Of a DNA stretch of 63,188 bases, positions 27,502 through 36,483 are shown in pieces. The position numbers and the translations under genes were made by a program. The DNA lies in contig JAKPQH010000171.1 in the NCBI GenBank assembly GCA_029580855.1, forward strand, positions 1 to 63,188. Reading direction: 5' to 3'. Under the pieces are notes generated by a model. It was not told where the DNA came from, made no database searches, and saw nothing but the letters and a program-made list of their open reading frames with translations. Source of the DNA: a bacterium. Lineage in GTDB: Bacteria; Methylomirabilota; Methylomirabilia; Methylomirabilales; 2-02-FULL-66-22. Numbering within the stretch: position 1 is the first letter of the stretch; every line of letters begins with the position of its first letter.

Positions 27502-27507
27502 TATAAT
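27502..27507 (+). promoter_or_regulatory. -10 element of the candidate selenoprotein gene
   Basis: A perfect TATAAT lies 66 bases upstream of the start codon. The -35 region is weak (TCACCA at suitable spacing), so activation may be needed. Confidence 0.45.
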
Positions 27508-27573
27508 AAGCCTGGCAGCACGTGGTCCGCGCCGAAACAAATCACGGCCATTCCAGGCAGAAAGGACTCACGC

Positions 27574-28233
27574 ATGAAAGCCGCGTCGCCGCTCACCATC
27601 GAAATTGTCTCGGATATCGTTTGACCCTGGTGCTTCATCGGCAAGCGCCGCCTGGAATCCGCGCTGCGGATGTACCAGGAGCGCAGACCCGATGAGGAGA
27701 GGCCGGCCGTGCGCTGGCTGCCGTTCCAACTCAACCCGGACTTGCCCGCCGGGGGTATTCCCCGAAAGGAATACCTCGAGCGCAAGTTCGGCCCCGGCTA
27801 CGCCCACAGCTACGCGCGGGTGACCGGAGTCGGCCGGGACGTGGGTATCGCTTTCGCGTTCGACCGCATCGAGGTGCAGCCGAACACGCTGAATGCGCAC
27901 CGGCTCGTGCTCTACGCGGCAAAACACGGGTGCGAGGACGAGGTCGCGGAGGGTCTCTTCCGGGCCTATTTCCTGGAGGGTGCCGACCTCACCGACACCG
28001 CCGTCCTGGCCGATGTCGGCCGACGCGCCGGATTGGGTCAGGGCGCCCTGGCCGCCTACCTGGCCTCCGAGGACGGGCGAGAGGACGTGGTCCGCGCCGA
28101 CCGCGGCGCGCGACAGGCCGGGATCAACGGCGTGCCGTTCTTCATGTTCAATCGCCGCACCGCGGTGTCGGGCGCCCAGGTGCCGGAAACGCTTCTCGAC
28201 GCCATGCTCGAGGCGCAACGGCGGACAGCCTAA
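27574..28233 (+). CDS. Candidate selenocysteine-containing FrnE/DsbA-like thiol oxidoreductase
   Basis: From the ATG at 27574 (AAAGGA upstream) the frame gives 219 residues interrupted only by TGA at 27622-27624 (codon 17). Around it the protein reads ..EIVSDIV, then TGA, then PWCFIGKRRLESAL. The DsbA/FrnE family has C-P-W-C at this place, so the TGA replaces precisely the first, nucleophilic cysteine, giving U17-P18-W19-C20. The rest is intact and family-like: cis-proline region INGVPFFMFN, helical insert (PNTLNAHRLVLYA). Sec in place of this catalytic Cys is established in thioredoxin-fold selenoproteins. No signal peptide is seen, so a cytoplasmic protein is likely. A simple nonsense mutation is the alternative. 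It is the only intact plus-strand gene here. Confidence 0.82.
27651..27679 (+). promoter_or_regulatory. Candidate bacterial SECIS stem-loop
   Basis: CCTGG (27651-27655) pairs with CCAGG (27675-27679), and ATCCGC (27657-27662) pairs with GCGGAT (27666-27671). Loop GCT has G first, as in bacterial SECIS loops. The loop begins 38 bases after the UGA, at the edge of the usual range. A second, nearer hairpin at 27628-27650 (eight pairs, loop CATCGGC, 11 bases from the UGA) is an alternative. Confidence 0.5.
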
Positions 28234-28285
28234 CGGCCATCACGACAGTGCCGCCCCTCGAACCGGCGTCGTGGCGGCGCTCAGT

Positions 28286-28744
28286 CTACCGCGGTGCGTC
28301 GAATCGATAGATCGTATGACAGGCCACGCAGTTGTTGGAGATGGCGGCCAAGGCCGCAAGCGCCTCCTCTCGCGTCCCTCCCGCCGTCGCCTGGTCGGCC
28401 AGATCCTCGAAACCTTTATGGGTCTGCATCCCGAGCCGGAGGAATGCCGCGGGGACTTTCTTTTTGAGCTCCGGATCTGCAGCCATCGCCATCCCCGAGG
28501 CCCGTGCCGCGCTTGCGATGGTCGGCAGGTCGTTCGCGACATATCCCCGCAGCACGCCGTTCACCGACTCGAGCATCCGGCGCATCTCGGCGAGCACCTG
28601 GTCGCGCTGGACTCGAGAGAGAACGATCCGCTGGCGTCCATCGGCGGAGGGCTCGGCGGGACTCCTCGCGGCGGCGCCGGCGATGTTGAAGACCAGGAAC
28701 AACTCGACGATCACCCACCCGATAGCCACCCCCCTGGACATCAT
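28286..28744 (-). CDS. Cytochrome c'-like (class II) c-type cytochrome
   Basis: This protein has about 152 residues, with a signal peptide (VAIGWVIVELFLVFNIAGAA), an all-helical body and a single heme motif CVACH near the C-terminus (residues 139-143), the layout of class II cytochromes c. Such cytochromes bind nitric oxide. The ATG at 28744 has GGGAGGG upstream; an ATG at 28777 overlaps the cupin stop and is possible. With NirK-like and NnrS genes nearby, nitric oxide binding or detoxification in the periplasm is a reasonable inference. Confidence 0.8.
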   Translation of the reverse strand: MMSRGVAIGWVIVELFLVFNIAGAAARSPAEPSADGRQRIVLSRVQRDQVLAEMRRMLESVNGVLRGYVANDLPTIASAARASGMAMAADPELKKKVPAAFLRLGMQTHKGFEDLADQATAGGTREEALAALAAISNNCVACHTIYRFDAPR

Positions 28745-28773
28745 GCCCTCCCCCCGCTCCGGCGTCCGGTTTG

Positions 28774-29181
28774 TCATCGAGGCCTCGGCGACGCGCCCTC
28801 CGGCGCCGCGACTGTCAACAGGAACACGCTGTCGTCCACCGCCTCCACATCATGCGGGACCTCGCGGTCCAATACCAGCAGGCGCCCGACCGGTAGATCG
28901 AACATCCGGTCGTGGGCGTGCATTCGGATGTGCCCCGCTATGGTTTGCACACAGATGCGGCCGGGGTTCTGATGCGTGTCGATCCGCCTCCCCGCCCTCA
29001 GCGCGCGCACGATGATCTGGAAGTCCGGGTAGTGCACCAGCCTTCTCCAGGCGGCGCCACTCTGCCAGGCGGGATCGGCGCGCAGGGATTCGATGACGGG
29101 AGATAAGTCGAAGTCATAGGGCGCCAAGGGCGAGTCCGGCCCGGCGGAGGATTGCGTTCCCTGACGCGGTTGATCAGCCAT
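28774..29181 (-). CDS. Small cupin-domain protein
   Basis: This 135-residue protein has one cupin barrel: metal-binding histidine in GRRIDTHQNPGRICVQTIAGH and second motif LPVGRLLVLDREVPHDVEA. The ligand is unknown. It lies directly upstream of the cytochrome c'-like gene and just after the GAPDH remnant, whose stop it slightly overlaps, so expression may come from a promoter of the lost gene. Confidence 0.8.
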   Translation of the reverse strand: MADQPRQGTQSSAGPDSPLAPYDFDLSPVIESLRADPAWQSGAAWRRLVHYPDFQIIVRALRAGRRIDTHQNPGRICVQTIAGHIRMHAHDRMFDLPVGRLLVLDREVPHDVEAVDDSVFLLTVAAPEGASPRPR

Positions 29182-29461
29182 GCTCGTCTCCTTTGATCGC
29201 TTTCCCCTGTTGCACGGCCTCGCGGATCATCTGGCTGGCATAGCCCCACTCGTTGTCATACCAGCTCATGATCTTCACGAGGTCCCCGTCGACCACCTGC
29301 GTCATCCCCAGATCCACGATCGAGGCGCGAGGATCCCTGATCGCGTCCGACGAAACGATCGGGTCTTCGGTGACACCCAGAATCCCCCGGTAGCGGTCGG
29401 TAGCCGTCTCCTCTTTGAAGAGGTCATTCACCTCCCCGACGCTGGTTCTCCGCGCCGTCAG
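29174..29461 (-). pseudogene. C-terminal remnant of glyceraldehyde-3-phosphate dehydrogenase
   Basis: The frame encodes the last 95 residues of a GAPDH: SVGEVNDLFKEETA, GILGVTEDPIVSSDAI, SIVDLGMTQVVDGDLVKI and the diagnostic SWYDNEWGYASQM. The N-terminal NAD-binding domain and catalytic cysteine are missing. At about 29461 the sequence switches abruptly to the end of alkA, so this looks like a deletion (or assembly) junction rather than gradual decay. Confidence 0.85.
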
Positions 29462-30486
29462 AAACATGAGATCCGCCGACGAGCTGTGGCCAGCGCGGTT
29501 GCCGGTCGCAGCATCTTCGCCTCTGCCAGCCCGTCCAGCAACATGTGAAAGTAGATCAGCCCAGCGTACGGGCGCCATCGGCGAAGGAGGCGCTGCACCC
29601 GCTCGTAGTCCAGGGCCTTGCGCAAGTGGAGCCAGCGGCCGAGACGCTTCCGGGCGCCCACGTCATCCCCGGGGAAGACATGAATCCTCCCCAGACCCCG
29701 CAGGAGGACGTATTCCGCGGTCCACCGGCCCACCCCCGGGAGGGCGGTGAGGCGCTCCAGCACCGTCTCGTCATCCAGATCGCTCAGGGTCTCCAGATCC
29801 AGACGCCCCGCGACGATCTGTCGGGCGACCCCGAGGATGGCGCGGGCCTTGGCGGAGCTGTAGCCCAACCGTTGGAAAACCCGTGGGCCAAGCTCGGCTA
29901 CGTCCTCCGGACGGGGGAAGGCGTAGGATGTCCCACCGGGCCCCCCAACCGAGAGCCCGCAGACCTCGGCCAAACGGTTGAGCAGGAGCAGCCCCACCGC
30001 CAGGGAGAGCTGCTGGCAGCTGATACCGTTGACGAGCGCCTCGAAGACCGTCGGGAACCGCGGCGGCTTGAGGCCGCGAAACCGACGGACGAGCCTGCCG
30101 AGCCGGCTATCCTGAGCGGCGAGTCGGTAGAACGCCGACAGGCCGGTCCCGAGGCCGAGCATCCGCTCCAAGGTGGCGGCGACCGCCGCCTGGGTCGAGG
30201 CGGACAGGCGCTCGCCCCTCACGGTGACGCCAAGCCGCGGGCCGTCTTGTACGACGCAGATCTCTCGTGGCCGTGCCCCCACTACCAGAACACGCCGATA
30301 GACCCCCCCGTCCCAGCGATCGATGGCATTGGCGGGCCGCCTCCGCAACGCCCAGGCGGTGAATTCCAGCCGAAACGGCGGGGCGGGGCTCAGCCAGAAG
30401 GTGATCTGCCCCATGCTCCCACGTCGGGCCGCCGGCCGCCTGGGCGAAACGTCCACCGACCGCCCTGGGCGTTTTGGCGTCGCCAT
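29458..30486 (-). CDS. alkA: DNA-3-methyladenine glycosylase (AlkA-like)
   Basis: From the ATG at 30486 the product is 342 residues (318 from an ATG at 30414). An N-terminal AlkA domain (PPFRLEFTAWALRRRP, AIDRWDGGVYRRVL) precedes a helix-hairpin-helix GPD domain (LTALPGVGRWTAEYVLLRGLG) with catalytic aspartate in FPGDDVGARKRL. It excises alkylated bases. The last 15 or so residues (ATALATARRRISCF) are junk read across the junction with the GAPDH remnant. Upstream, the frame is open into the DUF488 remnant without a stop. Confidence 0.82.
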   Translation of the reverse strand: MATPKRPGRSVDVSPRRPAARRGSMGQITFWLSPAPPFRLEFTAWALRRRPANAIDRWDGGVYRRVLVVGARPREICVVQDGPRLGVTVRGERLSASTQAAVAATLERMLGLGTGLSAFYRLAAQDSRLGRLVRRFRGLKPPRFPTVFEALVNGISCQQLSLAVGLLLLNRLAEVCGLSVGGPGGTSYAFPRPEDVAELGPRVFQRLGYSSAKARAILGVARQIVAGRLDLETLSDLDDETVLERLTALPGVGRWTAEYVLLRGLGRIHVFPGDDVGARKRLGRWLHLRKALDYERVQRLLRRWRPYAGLIYFHMLLDGLAEAKMLRPATALATARRRISCF

Positions 30487-30818
30487 CGGAGACTCCCGGA
30501 GGACGACCGCGTCGTTGTACTCGGTGTCGTGCGAGCTGTACACCAGCGTCATCTCGCCCTGACGCGCCGCCGCCAGCAGGGGCTCCCACGCCTCCGGGTT
30601 GGCATCCAGCTCCCGGAAATTCCGGCGCCGGAATTCTTCCCATTTCGCCGGGTCGTGACTGCACCACTGGCGGAGGCGAGTACTGGGCGCCACCTCCCTC
30701 GGCCAGGCCTCGACGAGCAGGTCGCTCTTCTTGATCCCCGCGGCCACAGCCGCTCGACCAGGAACCGCCGGCCCCGTGCGGGGATTCCCGCATCATAGGC
30801 TCGATGCAAATTTATCAT
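30487..30818 (-). pseudogene. DUF488 protein interrupted by a one-base frameshift
   Basis: The start at 30818 gives MINLHRAYDAG and RFLVERLWPRG. The family then continues in another frame as IKKSDLLVEAWPREVAPST and TLVYSSHDTEYNDAVVLRE. One G is missing from the G-run at 30736-30739 (plus-strand CCCC). Restoring it rejoins the gene, so a sequencing error in a homopolymer is possible. The restored frame has no stop before alkA, giving a DUF488-AlkA read-through. Confidence 0.8.
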
Positions 30819-31033
30819 CGCATCTTCTCTTCCGGCGCCTCCGCCCCGGCGGCCTGCTTTGGCTCGGCGGCGTCCACCGGTGCGCTCGAGACCGGAAGGG
30901 AGAGAGAGCCGGGGATGTGCCGTCACGCGTAGTCGATTCGGCTCCTCATCTCCACGAGCACGATCCGCTCGCCGTGCGCTTGCCTGCGCCGTACCTCCTC
31001 GACCGAAATTCTTGACACCTGCTCGTCGGCCAT
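30815..31033 (-). pseudogene. Rhodanese-like gene with in-frame TGA and truncated end
   Basis: MADEQVSRISVEEVRRRQAH, then RIVLVEMRSRIDYA, TGA at 30923-30925, then RHIPGSLSLPV: the rhodanese fold resumes in the same frame after the stop. It then runs into a low-complexity A/P/E tail ending at 30815-30817 without the catalytic cysteine loop. The TGA sits at a non-catalytic position (between Y-A and R-H-I-P-G), so CGA-to-TGA nonsense mutation is likelier than selenocysteine. Confidence 0.72.
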
Positions 31034-31161
31034 TCTGTTCCCCCTGATGCCGTCGGAGCCGCAAACCGGCGTTGCGCGCAGGCATCCTGACGACAATCCC
31101 GTCATCAGCCGACATTTTTCATCGGCCCACCCCCCGGCGACCGCCATCCTGCCATCGCGCA

Positions 31162-31201
31162 GCATGCAGCAGACGGCGCATCCGCGCCGTCTGCTGCATG
31201 C
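31162..31201 (-). terminator. Perfect 18-base-pair hairpin downstream of the stress-protein gene
   Basis: GCATGCAGCAGACGGCGC (31162-31179) is exactly complementary to 31184-31201, with loop ATCC. It lies 44 bases after the stop at 31246. No T-run follows on either side, so it may be a transcript-end stabiliser or a bidirectional block rather than a classic terminator. Confidence 0.55.
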
Positions 31202-31245
31202 CCACGCGGTTGTTGGGCCTCTCCAGCAAGGAGTCTTGCCATGAT

Positions 31246-31758
31246 TTACGGCTTGTGGACATCTACCGTGGTCGCAGCCGTGCCCTTGAGGATCTCCTGA
31301 GCCTTGCCAACTTCATCCGCACTGCCGTGTACAACAAGCAGGAACTCCCCAGACTTGATCGCGGTCTCGTATTTGAGCACGCTGTCCTTGGGAATCCCGA
31401 TGCTATAAAGCCCCGCACCCAACGCGCTCACACCCCCTACGACAGCGGCACTCTCCAAACCACCAACGATCCAACTGACTAGTGGGCCGCCTACAACCAG
31501 GGGGCCAATCCCGGGGACCCAGAAAAAGGCTGCGCCAAACAACAAACCCCAGAGTCCACCCCAGAACGCGCCGAGCTTTCCCCAGTATTTCATCCTGTCC
31601 CCGGCGTTGTAATACCCCACAACGTGCTCTTCCGTGTGATAATCTTTCCCGACAATCGAAAGTTTCTTCATGTCAAACCCCGACCTTTGGAGCTCTTTGA
31701 TCGCGCTCTCGGCGTCGGTGTGCGTGTAAAACGTAGCGACACAACTGTTCTTCGTCAT
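31246..31758 (-). CDS. General stress protein, YflT-like (DUF1269-type)
   Basis: This 170-residue protein has an N-terminal YflT fold (VATFYTHTDAESAIKELQRSGFDMKKLSIVG), a central glycine-rich membrane hairpin (LGAFWGGLWGLLFGAAFFWV, VVGGPLVSWIVGGLE) and the C-terminal segment FLLVVHGSADEVGKAQEIL. Family members are stress-induced; mechanism unknown. The start follows AAAGGAGG. Base composition is visibly less GC-rich than neighbours, suggesting acquisition. Confidence 0.82.
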   Translation of the reverse strand: MTKNSCVATFYTHTDAESAIKELQRSGFDMKKLSIVGKDYHTEEHVVGYYNAGDRMKYWGKLGAFWGGLWGLLFGAAFFWVPGIGPLVVGGPLVSWIVGGLESAAVVGGVSALGAGLYSIGIPKDSVLKYETAIKSGEFLLVVHGSADEVGKAQEILKGTAATTVDVHKP

Positions 31759-31951
31759 GACTCGCCCCTCCTTTGTACGCGTGCGTCAATGAAACGCTCG
31801 GTGCGACTGCTCCTTTTCATCTCACAATTGAGCGAGAACTGCCGGACATACTTATCGAAATCTGCGTTCCTGCATATCCACCTCTTTGATCCGAAAACGA
31901 GCCCACTCAAACAGCCCAGCCTCGTCACCGACACGACCGGACCAGCGTCCT

Positions 31952-32338
31952 CTATTTGGCCTCGTCGATCATCCGCATGGTTTCGCGCTCGACCTCATCC
32001 GCCACCGATTTGAGCTCGGCCGCCTCGGGGAAGAGCGCCAGGAGCGTCGTGGGCCGGATCATGCCGATCTTGGTCTTCCCCTTTTCTCGATAGACCGAGA
32101 TGCGACACGGGAGAGCCAGATTCAGGGTCATGTGCCCCGTCAACACCTGGACGGCTCGCTGCGGACTGCACACCTCCAGGATTCGACAGGCGTTCGGAAA
32201 GTCGACCCCTTTCTCCTTTAGGGTCTTCTGAAGGTCGTGCACATGCAGAACGCCGAATTTGTTCCGCTTCACCGCCTCTTCGAGGTCTTTTGTCGCCGTC
32301 TCCAGATCCTTCGCCGTTTCCACCACGTACACGCTCAT
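31952..32338 (-). CDS. DUF302 family protein
   Basis: This 128-residue soluble protein has the DUF302 blocks [53 protein letters not shown] and [13 protein letters not shown]. The family is conserved in stress or redox contexts, without a defined reaction. Codon use is somewhat less GC-rich than the respiratory genes. It is grouped with YflT-like and SHOCT genes. Confidence 0.88.
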   Translation of the reverse strand: MSVYVVETAKDLETATKDLEEAVKRNKFGVLHVHDLQKTLKEKGVDFPNACRILEVCSPQRAVQVLTGHMTLNLALPCRISVYREKGKTKIGMIRPTTLLALFPEAAELKSVADEVERETMRMIDEAK

Positions 32339-32474
32339 GCGAACCCCCTTTCGCCCGCCGCGCGGGGACTCCCGCCGCGGTGAGCGTCGCGTACCGGATG
32401 TCTTCCGGGATGCCGGTCCCCATCGTCCTGGGACTCCCTGTCTGCGCGGTCGGCCCGGCCTTGGCGGTCCGGCT

Positions 32475-32735
32475 TCACCGGACCAGGTCTTGCTTGATGC
32501 GATCGAATTCCTCTTTCGTGATCTCCCCGCGGGCATAGCGGCGCTTCAGGATATCGAGTGGCCCATCTCCCGAGCCGCGGCTTCGCGCCGAGGACCCCTG
32601 ATCCCAAAGCCAACGCACAAGCAGGACCAACCCCACGATGATCAGGCCCCAGAAAACAAGCATGAAGAGCCACCCGAATGTCCCCATGCCGTAGCCGTGC
32701 CCACCCCATCCCGTCATGCCGCCTCCCGGATACAT
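32475..32735 (-). CDS. SHOCT-domain small membrane protein
   Basis: This 86-residue protein has a Gly/Met/His-rich N-terminus ([18 protein letters not shown]), one transmembrane helix ([19 protein letters not shown]) and a C-terminal SHOCT motif ([20 protein letters not shown]). The ATG at 32735 is preceded by GGAGGA. SHOCT segments are thought to mediate oligomerisation. Its upstream neighbour is the truncated MmgE/PrpD gene, whose frame breaks at the SHOCT 5' region. Confidence 0.85.
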   Translation of the reverse strand: MYPGGGMTGWGGHGYGMGTFGWLFMLVFWGLIIVGLVLLVRWLWDQGSSARSRGSGDGPLDILKRRYARGEITKEEFDRIKQDLVR

Positions 32736-32741
32736 CGTGAT

Positions 32742-33099
32742 GATTCCTCCCGGCGTACTCGGCGGCCGCCAGCACGGCCCCCAGGTTGTCGCTCGGATGG
32801 CAGGTCTCTCCCCTGGCCAGGTAGCTGTCGTTGAAATCCAGATACCGGATGAGGCTGCTGTTGTAAAAGGCCGCCCGATCGGGCGCCGTCCGCCCGCCCC
32901 CGATGAGCGTGCACAGCTCCGCCCCGCCGAACTCCTGGGTCTGGAGGCGAACCCAGCGCACCGGCTCCCCGTCCAGCGCCCCGATGGCGCAGTCGAGGGC
33001 GTCCAGGATCCGGATCTTGAGCTGCGCCCGGGCCCCCTCGGAGAGTTCCTCATCCGAGTTCCGCACGACGAACGCCGCCAGGCGTTCGACCTGGGTCAT
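32742..33099 (-). pseudogene. N-terminal remnant of a MmgE/PrpD family dehydratase
   Basis: About 119 residues from the ATG at 33099 match the N-terminus of MmgE/PrpD (2-methylcitrate dehydratase-like): [36 protein letters not shown] and [20 protein letters not shown]. Homology ends abruptly near 32742, where the SHOCT gene leader begins. About three-quarters of the gene is missing. Its start is next to the sdhB stop, so it was once downstream of the sdh operon. Confidence 0.85.
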
Positions 33100-33100
33100 G

Positions 33101-33864
33101 CTAGACCCTCCGCACCGGCTCCCGCTGCTCCGCCACGCTGGCCCGCGTGAAGTCGCGGTTGAGCCGCGCGATGAAATCGATGCTGATCCCCTTGGGACAG
33201 ACGGCCTCGCACTCCCCGTGGTTCGAGCAGCCCCCGAAACCCAGACTCCGCATCGCGTGCAGCATCCGCAGCGCCCGCTGATTCCGCTCCGGCTGGCCCT
33301 GAGGCAACAGCCCGAGGTGCGAGACCTTCGCCGCGGTGAAGAGCATGGCCGACGCATTGGGGCAGGCGGCCACACAGGCGCCGCAGCCGATGCAGGCTGC
33401 CGCGTCCATGGCCCGCTCGGCCTGTCCTCGGCCCACCAGAATGGCGTTTCCATCCGGGGCGCTGCCCGCTCGGGCGGGGATGAAGCCGCCGGCCTCCATG
33501 ATCCGGTCCAACGCGCTGCGGTTCACCACCAGGTCCTTGATCACCGGAAAGGCCCGGGACCGGAACGGCTCCACGATGATGGTGGCCCCGTCGGGAAAGT
33601 GACGCATGAAGAGCTGGCAGACCGTGGTGAGCCGACGCGGCCCGTGAGCCACCCCCCCGATCATGACCCCGCAGGCGCCGCAGATGCCCTCGCGGCAGTC
33701 GGAGTCGAAGGCGACGGGCACCTCCCCCTGCAGCGCGAGCCGCTCGTTCAGCACGTCCAGCATGTCCAGAGACGACATGTCCGGGGTCACGCCCTCCGCC
33801 CGGTAGGCGACGAGCCGGCCCGTCGCCGCGGGACCGCTCTGGCGCCAGATACGCAAGGTGAAGT

Positions 33865-33868
<4 letters not shown>
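33101..33868 (-). CDS. sdhB: Succinate dehydrogenase/fumarate reductase iron-sulfur subunit
   Basis: This 255-residue protein carries three cluster sites: [2Fe-2S] in [14 protein letters not shown], [4Fe-4S] in [16 protein letters not shown], and [3Fe-4S]/C-terminal cysteines in [17 protein letters not shown]. It passes electrons from SdhA to the membrane subunit. It overlaps the sdhA stop by four bases. The spacing is that of the non-classical type found with single-polypeptide cytochrome b subunits. Confidence 0.95.
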
Positions 33869-35781
<1,913 letters not shown>

Positions 35782-35796
35782 CGTCTCGCTCTCCGG

Positions 35797-36483
35797 TCAC
35801 CGGATCACGCGGGTCATCACGGCAACCGGGATCAGAATGAACCCGCCGGCCACCGTGAGGGCCGTCAGGACGGGCACGATCCGGCGGTGGCCGCTCCACT
35901 CGAATCCCAGCGTCTGCAACATGCTCCACACGCCGTGGTAGAGGTGAAAGCCGAGGACGACCATGGCCAGGATGTAGACCGCGGCGATGGCCGGCACCCG
36001 GAAGGCCAGGATCACGTTGCGGTAGACGTCGGTCTCGCTGTAACCCGGCCCGGTGCTGAGGAACGTGAACATCATGAGGTGGTAAACGAGGTAAACCACG
36101 ATCAGGGTTCCGCTCCAGATCATGGTACGCGCCGCGTAGCCCGTGGCCACGTCCCGGCGCACCACGTATCCCACCGGCCGCGCGCGCCAGTTGGCGACGG
36201 TCACCTGCGCCGCCGCCAGGATGTGCAGGAGGAAGGCGACGGCGCCGACCGCCCGCTCCGCCCACAATAGCTCGACCGCGCCCTTGAGGAACGCCGCGTA
36301 GCCGTTGTAGGTGGTGGGCCCCAGGAAGATCAGGAGATTGCCCGCCATGTGGGCGACGATCCACCCGTACAGGACCAGACCCGTGACGGCCAGGACGGTC
36401 TTCTTCCCGGCGAGGTTCCAGTAGAACTCGGCCACCCGGCCCATGCTCGGCTCCCCGCCCCGGGCCAGACCCGCCACCGTCAT
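35797..36483 (-). CDS. sdhC: Succinate dehydrogenase cytochrome b subunit (b558 type)
   Basis: This 228-residue membrane protein has five hydrophobic helices and the heme-ligand histidines of the single-subunit cytochrome b558 class (WIVAHMAGNLLIFLG, AFLLHILAAAQV, YLVYHLMMFTFL, LGFHLYHGVWSMLQTLG). It anchors SdhAB and transfers electrons to quinone. A four-base overlap with trpS makes the order trpS-sdhC-sdhA-sdhB. Confidence 0.93.
   Translation of the reverse strand: MTVAGLARGGEPSMGRVAEFYWNLAGKKTVLAVTGLVLYGWIVAHMAGNLLIFLGPTTYNGYAAFLKGAVELLWAERAVGAVAFLLHILAAAQVTVANWRARPVGYVVRRDVATGYAARTMIWSGTLIVVYLVYHLMMFTFLSTGPGYSETDVYRNVILAFRVPAIAAVYILAMVVLGFHLYHGVWSMLQTLGFEWSGHRRIVPVLTALTVAGGFILIPVAVMTRVIR

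Noticed and set aside
30923..30925. Rhodanese TGA as a second selenocysteine
   Set aside because: The site is not a cysteine position in rhodaneses and the catalytic loop is absent, so a nonsense mutation in a pseudogene is simpler.
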